From positions 43,721,501 through 43,785,500 of the forward strand of contig CP136893.1 of assembly GCA_034359265.1 (NCBI GenBank): a stretch of 64,000 nt of DNA, given 5' to 3'. The number at the start of each line of letters is the position of its first letter. The stretch's first letter is position 1. The notes under the pieces were generated by a model. That model worked only from the letters and a program-made list of their open reading frames with translations, did no database searches and was not told where the DNA came from. The DNA is from Canna indica (taxonomy: Eukaryota; Streptophyta; Magnoliopsida; Zingiberales; Cannaceae). The translations under genes and the position numbers were made by a program. Shown one piece after another: positions 56,714 through 64,000 of the stretch.

Positions 56714-58257
56714 TGTTAGCTTTAGGTTTTCAACATTGGTCTTAATATCTTAATATCGGTTTTGATGAAAACAAACATGGAACCTATATTTCGTCGAGAA
56801 ATCTTTCAGGTTCCATATCGATCAGCGTTCGATGTCCTCGATCGGATAAATCAAAGAAATCGATAAATCAGAAGGACATTGACCGCCGTGCTCGGGTTCA
56901 TCGTGGAATTTCTCATAGCTCGACGGGTGCACAAAAGTCGCATTGGATGAGTCCAAAGATCAAGTCCAAAGATCAAATGAAAAGCTCTCCAATTTGATGC
57001 TCGTTGAAAGCCGAAACCCGAAAATGAAGCGCGCAAGAAAAAGGGCTGAAAAATCAATATCAGCCTATGTTCGATCGACCGAAGAGTATAAGAAATTGGT
57101 AGTAGCCAGTCGACCAGCTGGTAGACCGAACACTGCCAAAAACTGGCAGTGGCTACTTCGGTCGACCGGTCAGTCGGTCGGTCGATCGACAGAGGCCAGA
57201 AATGGGCAGTAGCCCTAGTGGTCGACCGATCGGTCGATCGGATTGAGGATCTCGCGATCGGGCATCTTTGCTTCCCCTGCGTCGGTCAACCGATGGGTCG
57301 ATCGGATTACGGGAATGCAGTCTTGTGTCTGGGAGGTCGACCCGTCGGTCGACCCCATAGAGAGAAGAGGGCAGCGGTCGCATTGGCAGTCGATCGGTCG
57401 ATTGACCGATCAATCGATCGAGCGGCTGTAACAGCTAGATTTTAGCCCGTTGAGCTGCCATTTCTTTGAGAGGGTATAAATATACTTCATCTAACCTCTC
57501 TAATCATCTTCCTTCACTCTCACAGATTTAATTGAGTATTTTAGAAGTGATTTAAGCCCTCCAACGATTGATTGCAGCGCGCTCTGCTCTTCCGTTGAAT
57601 TCTTCTTCAAAGCGCCAACTGCTCCTCAACTCGAGTTTCAATTCGAGCTCTACGACTGGGCGAGTTGGAGGTTCTAAAGGATTGAAAAGAGCATTTAATC
57701 TTGGTTTTATTTCTAAGCTCTTTTCATTGTAATTTTTATCTGTTATTTGAACTATTTTTCTTTGATTTGGGTTTGTACGAGGATCGGGTGTTAGGTCTTC
57801 TTGTGTGAAAGTGGTTACCTTGCTATGAGGATATAAATCCACTTGTGTAAACATAGTTTACTCGGTTAGTTCTAGTTGTCCCTTAGGGTTGAGGTGGAAG
57901 AGTGTTCTCGATAAGAAGGCGGAGACTTTCGGGTGTGGAAGTGCCTTAGGTTGAGAGTGAGACTCTTCGAGTCAAAGTCCTCTGTGTAAGGGAAACTAAT
58001 TAATCTAGTAAAACTTAGTTTAGAAATCCTATGCGGTGTGCTTAGGTAGTGGAGTAGGCATTGGGGCCGAACCACTATAAATTTGTGTGTTTGCTTTGAT
58101 ACTTTATTTGTGCTTAATTGTTTTATATTGCTTCCGCATTTAATCACATAATTACATCTTGCCTAAACGATTTGAGAAACGAATAAAATCGGATTTAGGC
58201 TAATTAATTAGTTAACACACTATTCACCCCCCCTCTAGTGTTGCCATTTCGACTACA
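56714..58257 (+). repeat. Element G 3' LTR, 1544 bp
   Basis: The palindrome cluster is at 57065-57425, TATAAA at 57475-57480, and the conserved block at 58035-58080. It ends GACTACA before GTCTT. Confidence 0.92.
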
Positions 58258-58907
58258 GTCTTCTCTATTTAACTGCAAGTAGGCCCGATATCATGTTTAG
58301 TGTTTGTGTATGTGTATGTGCTAGGTTTCGATCTTGTCCTAGAATGTCTCACTTAAGTGTGGTCAAACAAATATTGAGATATTTGATGGGTACGATTGAC
58401 TTAGGATTATGCTATCCATGTAATGCATTTTTCGATTTAATTGGTTTTTCGGATGCCGATTTTGCCGATTGTAAAGTAGATCGAAAAATCACTAGTGGGT
58501 GTTGTCAATTTCTAGGGATGAGTCTTGTTTCTTGGTTTCCAAAGAAACAAAACTCGATTGCATTTTCAACTACCGAAGCGGAATACATCGCTACGGCTAG
58601 TGGTTGTGCACAAGTCTTTTGGATGAAATAAACCCTTTTAGATTATGGACTTAAGTATTCATGTATACCTATATATTGTGATAACACTAGTGCAATCAAT
58701 TTAACAAAAATTCATGTTTTACACTCTAGGACCAAGCATATTGATCTAAGCACCATTTTCTTAGGGATAATGTAGCCAAGGGGAAATATATCCGTGGAAT
58801 TCGTATCCACCGACAAACAACTTGCGGATATGTTTACAAAACCCTTAAGTGAAGAAAGCTTTACAAACTTAAGAATACAATTAGGAATTTGTGCTTTTCC
58901 TAGTGGT
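58258..58907 (+). pseudogene. RNase H part of element E pol, after element G
   Basis: It continues the split frame: YLTASRPDIMF, then SVVKQILRYLMGT, FSDADFADCKVD, STTEAEYIATASGC, a stop at about 58630 (Gln expected), CDNTSAINLTK, RTKHIDL and FVSTDKQLADMFTKPLS. Catalytic acids are mostly kept. A CV/gt-repeat-like stretch (tgtgtatgtgtatgtg) near 58303 expands the region before PRMSH. Confidence 0.88.
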
Positions 58908-59352
58908 TGAAAATATTCAAAATATATATGTTTTCGAAAAATTGCATTTCATGTGGTATCATCACACTTATGTATTGTCTTGTAATGGGGCTTTGCGACG
59001 TATCGATGTTGGCCTTCTATAGGCTTACATTGATAGGAAGGACTATAGTGGTAGATGATACTCGGTTTTCTGGTTTTCTTGGTTTTAATGATGGAACTCA
59101 TTAATAATACCTTGGTTCTTGCTCTTTTTGATTGATGTCAAAAGGGGGAGAAAAAGTAAGGTCACACTTATTTTATGATGCATATAGATAGGTGGAGTTA
59201 CAAGCATAATATGCATATTGATAGGGGGAGCATATGTTAAGTTGCGAACTAAGTTGTGGATGCTTTAACTCAAACTCACAAATGATACTTAGAGTCTTCT
59301 TTTATAATTTTTTTTTTCATGTTATGTTTGTCATCATCAAAAAGGGGGAGAT
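58908..59352 (+). other. Element E region downstream of pol, with PPT-like units
   Basis: No env-like ORF is seen. PPT-like units with atgcatatagataggtggag and atgcatattgataggggga lie at 59175-59235, and the polypurine tract aaaaagggggag ends at 59350. Confidence 0.7.
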
Positions 59353-59406
59353 TGTTGGCCCAAGTGTTCCCCTTTGGCTTCGATCTCTATTTTGATGATA
59401 ACAAAC
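59326..59406 (+). other. Inverted repeat around the PPT/U3 junction of element E
   Basis: gtttgtcatcatcaaaa (59326-59342) pairs with ttttgatgataacaaac (59390-59406) at 16 of 17. Confidence 0.82.
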
Positions 59407-59514
59407 GTGTATTTAATATATGTGTGAAGTTTTGAGTTCAGGTTGAGATTACGATAAGCACGCGACCTTCGCTCGGAGAATCATAAAAATCATCAAAAAA
59501 GGCTCGTATGTAGA
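59353..59514 (+). repeat. Element E 3' LTR, 5' piece only
   Basis: It starts TGTTGGCCCAAG like 43360 and matches to about aggctcgtatgtaga. From about 59515 the sequence is Gypsy. Confidence 0.85.
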
Positions 59515-59910
59515 GTCAAAAAATTTACCCTTGGAAAATTTTCCAAACAATCGGTGCTCTCTGAGGGTTTCCAGGACCATTCTCAGGTGCTTAGAGTGCT
59601 CTTCCTCACTCTTGGAGTAAACCAGAATGTCATCAATGAAGACGATCACAAGGCTATCCTGGTACTCCTTAAATACCCTGTTCATTAGATCTATGAAGGC
59701 AGCAGGTGCAATGGTTAGGCCAAAGGACATCACTAGGAACTCATAGTGACCGTAGTGAGTCCTAAAGGCCGTCTTCGGCACATTGCAGTTCCGGATTCTC
59801 AGCTGATGGTATTTGGACCTCATATCTATCTTTGAAAACCATTGTGCCCCCTGCAGCTGGTCAAACAAATCGTCTATCCTCGGCAGTGGGTAGCGATTCT
59901 TAACAGTCAC
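59515..59910 (-). pseudogene. Gypsy reverse transcriptase, second part
   Basis: It begins in frame with the preceding part after a stop (TAG where Gln or Glu is expected). [34 protein letters not shown], the catalytic FIDDILVYS and [15 protein letters not shown] are seen. It ends abruptly at 59515 at the junction with element E. The rest of RT and all later domains are missing. Confidence 0.9.
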
Positions 59911-59919
59911 CTTGTTCAG

Positions 59920-60909
59920 CTACCTATAGTCGATGCACATGCGCATCGACCCATCCTTCTTCTTCACGAAGAGAACTGGGGTATCCCAGGGTGACACACT
60001 CGGTCGGATGAACCCCAGGTCTAGCATTTCCTGCAAATGCACCTTTAACTCCCTGAGTTCGGCCGGTGTCATCCTATAAAGTGGAATGGAAATTGGTTTC
60101 ACCCCGGGTTGTAGGTCAATGCAAAAATCAACTTCCCTTCTGGGTGGCAATCCCGATAATTCCTCGGGAAATACATCAGGGAAATCACAGACCACTAGGG
60201 TTCCCCTGACATTCCTTGCTTCACCCCCTTCCTCCTCGGCCACAGATACGAAGGCCAAGAAAGATTGGCAGCCGCCTCGAAGCAACTTATGAGCCTTTAG
60301 GGCTGAGATGACCCCTATCGGCTTGCTACCTCCATCCCCTTGGAAGGTGAACTGCGGTAGCCTAGGCTTATTAAACATCACTGCTTTGGCTCTGTAGTCT
60401 AACATTACAAAGTGCTCTGCTAGCCAATCCTTGCCAAGGATGACATCAAGCTCAATAGTGGGTAGGAGTGTCAAATCCGCACTCAATACATGGCCGCAAA
60501 TGAGCACTTCACAGCCTTGATATATTGAATTTGCTAAGATTGCATCGCTCGTAGGCATTGATACCATCAATGGCCCGTCGAGCATAGAGGGTGCCATTGG
60601 CATCTTTGTAGCAAATATGGCAGACACAAACGAGTGCGTGGCACCCAAATCAAATAAAACATATGCAGTAGACGAACATACTAAAATAGTACCTGTCGCC
60701 ACTGCTTTGGACGCCTCTGCCCTATCACGGTTCATAGCATATACCCGCGCAGGCGGCCTCTCTGAATTACTGGTCTGTGGCCCCTTATTCTGTGCCTGTC
60801 CCCTCTGAGCTACTGACCCCAAATCCCTGCGGCCGAATTTATTCTTGGCCGGCCCGTCATTCCTCTCGAATGGCACCAAGGCTTCCTTCCGAAGGGCCTC
60901 ATCCACCAC
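59920..60909 (-). pseudogene. Gypsy protease and start of reverse transcriptase
   Basis: It is 329 codons open. The protease has YVLFDLGATHSFVS, where the usual catalytic DSGA is DLGA, and ends near LDVILGKDWLAEH. Then come CDFPDVFPEELSGLPP, PISIPLYRMTPAELRELK, GFIRPSVSPWDTPVLFVKKK and MRMCIDYR. This order is typical of Tekay/Del elements. Confidence 0.9.
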
Positions 60910-61110
60910 CCATACAAGAGTGGAATCCTCGGTGTAGTGGATGGGCTGCCTATCTAAGGCCTAATCCCCCAACATACCTCTTGACCCTGGCAATCTCGAA
61001 TGCCACTGAGGTCTGATGATATTTGGAAAACCGGTGAAATTCCATCTCATACTTTGACACTAACATGCCACCAGACTTGCGCAGCATCTCAAAGTCCCGT
61101 GCCCGCTTAT
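60910..61110 (-). pseudogene. Gypsy gag remnant
   Basis: On the minus strand MLVSKYEMEFHRFSKYH and FEIARVKRYVGGL resemble part of the Retrotrans_gag domain. A stop follows, and only a short stretch lies before the protease frame, so most of gag including any zinc knuckle is deleted. Confidence 0.65.
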
Positions 61111-61834
61111 CGTGAACACTCATCAATACATGTCATGCTCATGAATGCCAAAATCACTCGGCCCATGCCGGCCTCACAGAAAATAATACATTCATATGAC
61201 CCAAATCGGCCTAAATCTAGAAATCATACAAGTCGGCCGCTAGAATCTATCTAGCGAGCTTTCTACCCGGCCCCTCTCTGGTTGGGAATGACCCACCCAA
61301 CCAAATCCACTCGGGTCTAAGGTTAGTGTGGCTCCCCTTGGGTCTAACGTTAGCGTGGCTCACTCACGCAGTATCAAGACCCAAAATCCACTCGCCGAGT
61401 CGGGACCAACTTGCCAAGTCGGTACTCTTCTCGGCTCAGGCATCGCTCATCCACAAGCACAAACACAATCAATATCCATGCATAGTACGCACAAGTACAT
61501 AAAGAATATTTTCTACCGACAACCGGGGTACGCGTCTACGCGCCCCAACTCAACCCTCTCTTGGGTCTAACCTCTTGGCTCTATGTTTCATTACCCAATT
61601 CACTGCTACTGCCGCTCAGTGCAGCATTGGGAGGTTACACTATCACAAAAAAGAAAAAGTTTCCTATAACATAATAAATTTTTAACATAAGCTTTTAAAA
61701 TTTACTAACTGCATGGTGCACTGAGTGCAGGAGTGGTCGCCCAATCTCGTAGCATAACTATAACGTATGTCGGCACGCTAGCATATGCCTCATACAGTAC
61801 CCAACACTGAGTCATAGACAAGACCTAACCTAGT
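61111..61834 (-). other. Gypsy leader region
   Basis: The stretch between the PBS and the gag remnant is non-coding as far as I can see. The frames on the plus strand (61000-61570) have no family resemblance. Confidence 0.5.
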
Positions 61835-61846
61835 GCTCTGATACCA
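61835..61846 (-). other. Primer binding site of the Gypsy element
   Basis: gctctgatacca on the plus strand is the reverse of TGGTATCAGAGC, four bases from the LTR end at 61851. Confidence 0.88.
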
Positions 61847-61850
61847 ATTT

Positions 61851-64000
61851 TGTCACACCCCAACTGAGGGTATTGTGACCGGCCAGGGCCTACATCCTGC
61901 CCTGTAGCCTACTGTCCACACTCACACCAAGAAAACCAAGACATATTGAAAAAAGAAAACTCAACACACTTTATAAAACTTTTCAAGTCACAATTTATAT
62001 GTTTTTTAAAACAAGTAGAAACATCAACATCAAATAACCGAATGTTCAAGTAACAAGTTTTACAATTCTTTTTTCAATTACAACTGTCAGTGTAGGATCA
62101 AACAAACACTACTAGACATTGGTCTAAGACTCATGGACGCCACTATGAGATATGGCACCACCTCCCGCCCACCAGCTGCACCATGTCGACAAGCCAAGTC
62201 ACTGCTCATGCTCTGCAAAAATAAGAATAAACTGTGAGTCCACTTGGGACTTGGTGAGTGGCTCTAATGAACCTCCATGTAAGCCTCAATCATGCATATA
62301 ATAATATGATAACAAATTAAGGGAATGTACAAGGAAGTAAAAATTACTTCTAATGTGATTACCGACCCCCAACGGGTCCATCGGTACCAACTGAATATGA
62401 TAACCTGCCTGCTCGACTTTTTAATCCTCTAGCCTCCGGCCCTTGGACCTACTCATAGAATAATATCCCGGCTACAGCCGTCCCTACCATACCAGGTAGT
62501 ATCACACTAGCCATCAGCCACATCATCTCAAGATGTAAGCAAACAATCCCGAGCCGTCGACTAGGATGATCCACTAGTCTTCGAACACCCCGTCTGGGGT
62601 AAGGATAGCTAGTCCCATCCAACTGGGGATAGCATTGGTCATTTTTGATCTCCACACTCCTCGGCGGACCATCTCAAACATATCACATAATCAATATCCT
62701 AGGGTTTCCATATATACACTTAGGGCCATTGCCCGTATTTGTCCTTAATCCGGCTACAGGGTCAGCAATTTATTCGCCCTTTCAAAATGTGAACACCTAC
62801 GAGTTCTAGGTTTTCAAAAGTATACGAGAAGTCATAGAAGTGTTATCGTCTCCTAGCTAAGTTTCCATATAAGCACGATGAACGTCTAACGACGCCTTAC
62901 ATGTTATCTAACCTTCTACACTGCCTTGGGTGAGGAATTCCTTGTGTCGACCTTAGAATTCCACCCATGAACATTTTTGGGCAGCATGCATAATCTAAAG
63001 AAAACTATTCAATACTGTAATATCTACTATGTATAACCACAATATATAGGTGTAACAATTTTACACTATCATAGGAATTTAGCTCAAAAAGAACAATTAT
63101 CTAGCATTGTAAGATAGTAATGAATTCAAAATAATGTAAGAAATACTAAACATGGTAAACAATTCCAAGTTTAAAGATCTAATGCTAAGGATGGTCATAA
63201 GGTTAACATTCCTACAATTCAAAATCAATCAAGCTACTTGCTATGTTTGGTATTCTTCCTAAGTATTGTCATATCTCTATGTGTGATCCTTAGAATCATG
63301 TAAATTTTCATCTAAAGCTACTCTCCTCTCCCCTCCCTAGCCTTGGCCAAACCATGAACAAGGGAAACCTTGGTCGGCCATGGCCCTCATGGTAGAAAAG
63401 GGAAAGCCGGCTCTAGCTATACCTCTAATTCTTTGATTCTAAATATAGCTAATGTTAATGGACTGATTTACCCTTCCCTCACCCTTGGCCGAACCCTCTT
63501 CATGAGTTGTAGGGTTCATTCGGCCACTTCAAGGAATTCCTAGGGAAGGCATGCTTCATAACGCGTGAGATTTACGAGTAAAACTACATCGAACATTGAC
63601 ATGAGATCATCTAAGGGCTTTCTTGCCGTCAAGGGAATCGGAGAAAATTTTGGCATGACCTTTCCCCTTTTCCCATGACTCGACAGCCCTAGAAACTTCA
63701 AAATCGACGAAGAAACAAGGAATTCCGACAAGAAATTTCACAAAACCGTGAACATGCATCGATGAAACCCAAAATTCGTCGGAGAGATCGCGAGAAACAC
63801 ACCCTATCACCTCTAGGGGTTCGGCTACCCTCCTCCCCCAAGCTTTCAAAACTTAACCACTCACCTAGATTGCGAAGAAACAAAGATCGGGTGACGACGA
63901 CTTGAAATTTCCCGGCGACGACGCGAAATCCCGGATCGATCCAAGCCCCCCAAGCTTTCACCTTGCTCCTCTTCCTCTCTCCCCTTAGGCAGCCTTGTGC
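61851..64000 (-). repeat. Gypsy 5' LTR, continuing past the window
   Basis: On the plus strand it begins TGTCACACCCCAAC. 62820-64000 is similar to 22830-24000. The open frames on the minus strand at 63540-63961 are LTR sequence. Confidence 0.82.

Larger units (their letters stand above)
48952..58257 (+). mobile_element. Element G: pol-less Sirevirus-like retrotransposon inserted in element E
   Basis: The TSD GTCTT (48947-48951 and 58258-58262) is perfect. LTRs are 48952-50447 (1496 bp) and 56714-58257 (1544 bp), starting TGTTGGC/TGTTAGC and ending GACTACA. The inside holds PBS, a split gag, an AT-rich spacer of about 2.9 kb, PPT-like units and a 480-bp tandem duplication across the PPT and LTR start. 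There is no trace of protease, integrase, RT or RNase H. A foreign LTR (J) replaces the middle of gag. Confidence 0.9.
43360..59514 (+). mobile_element. Element E: Sirevirus-like Copia retrotransposon with pol, split by element G
   Basis: A complete 5' LTR (43360-44700), PBS, gag with coiled coils and two zinc knuckles, protease, integrase and RT run to 48951. There element G entered with TSD GTCTT, and RNase H resumes at 58263. The PPT and the first 162 bases of the 3' LTR (59353-59514) follow; the rest was cut where Gypsy sequence begins. It is the only pol-bearing element of the Sirevirus-like group here. Many stops and frameshifts make it inactive. No confirmed outer TSD, since the right end is lost. 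Confidence 0.9.
59515..64000 (-). mobile_element. Tekay/Del-like Gypsy retrotransposon remnant, 3' part missing
   Basis: On the minus strand: a partial 5' LTR (64000-61851; the start is outside the window), PBS (61846-61835), a badly deleted gag, protease and RT up to 59515. RNase H, integrase, chromodomain and the 3' LTR are absent. The LTR family is the same as the fragment at 22776-24301. Confidence 0.85.

Noticed and set aside
58293..58340. Signal peptide-like VCVCVCAR start of a new gene
   Set aside because: It is a gt/gtat repeat inside the RNase H frame of element E, which continues on both sides.
60086..61570. Plus-strand frames of 63-84 codons over the Gypsy element
   Set aside because: They lie opposite the Gypsy gag/protease frames or in its leader and show no domain.

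Overview
The window looks like a piece of a flowering-plant nuclear genome. It is AT-rich, gene-poor and filled with nested transposable elements. Spliced host-gene structure with GT/AG introns, plant-type Copia and Gypsy retrotransposons, TRIMs, MULEs, hATs and MITEs all point to a plant. I cannot name the species. Most boundaries below come from terminal repeats and target-site duplications (TSDs) read directly from the bases.

Only one gene looks intact: a five-exon plant cysteine oxidase (PCO-type thiol dioxygenase) on the minus strand at 11227-14128. Its left flank carries MITEs (hAT type at 8065-8510 and 9828-10519, a long-inverted-repeat MULE-type element at 8532-9717). Its right flank carries a decayed hAT (about 14987-17311) interrupted by a 333-bp TRIM.

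Layout. 1-7264: element A, a Sirevirus-like Copia element with gag but no pol and an extra 299-aa ORF. 17312-22775: element C, a truncated relative on the minus strand. 22776-24301: Gypsy LTR fragment. 25025-26671: solo LTR. 27092-27532: Tourist-like MITE. 27688-39211: a Pack-MULE with a captured HSP20-like gene fragment, split by Copia element B (29174-38729), which is itself split by Copia element I (32113-36732) and carries two TRIMs. 40085-41845: tandem array split by a solo LTR. 43360-59514: element E, a Sirevirus with decayed gag and pol, split by the pol-less element G (48952-58257). 59515-64000: a Tekay/Del-like Gypsy remnant on the minus strand.

The most interesting signal is a set of related Sirevirus-like elements (A, C, G) that share a gag-like protein and a 2-3 kb AT-rich repeated spacer where pol would be. 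The pol-bearing element E shares their LTR architecture: GGTCGACC/GATCGATC palindrome clusters upstream of the TATA box, arrays of PPT-like units, and a near-perfect 17-18 bp inverted repeat that places the polypurine tract and start of U3 in a hairpin loop. This fits a non-autonomous group mobilised by E-like partners. Element A also carries a plant-transposon-domain ORF with its own apparent leader and intron.
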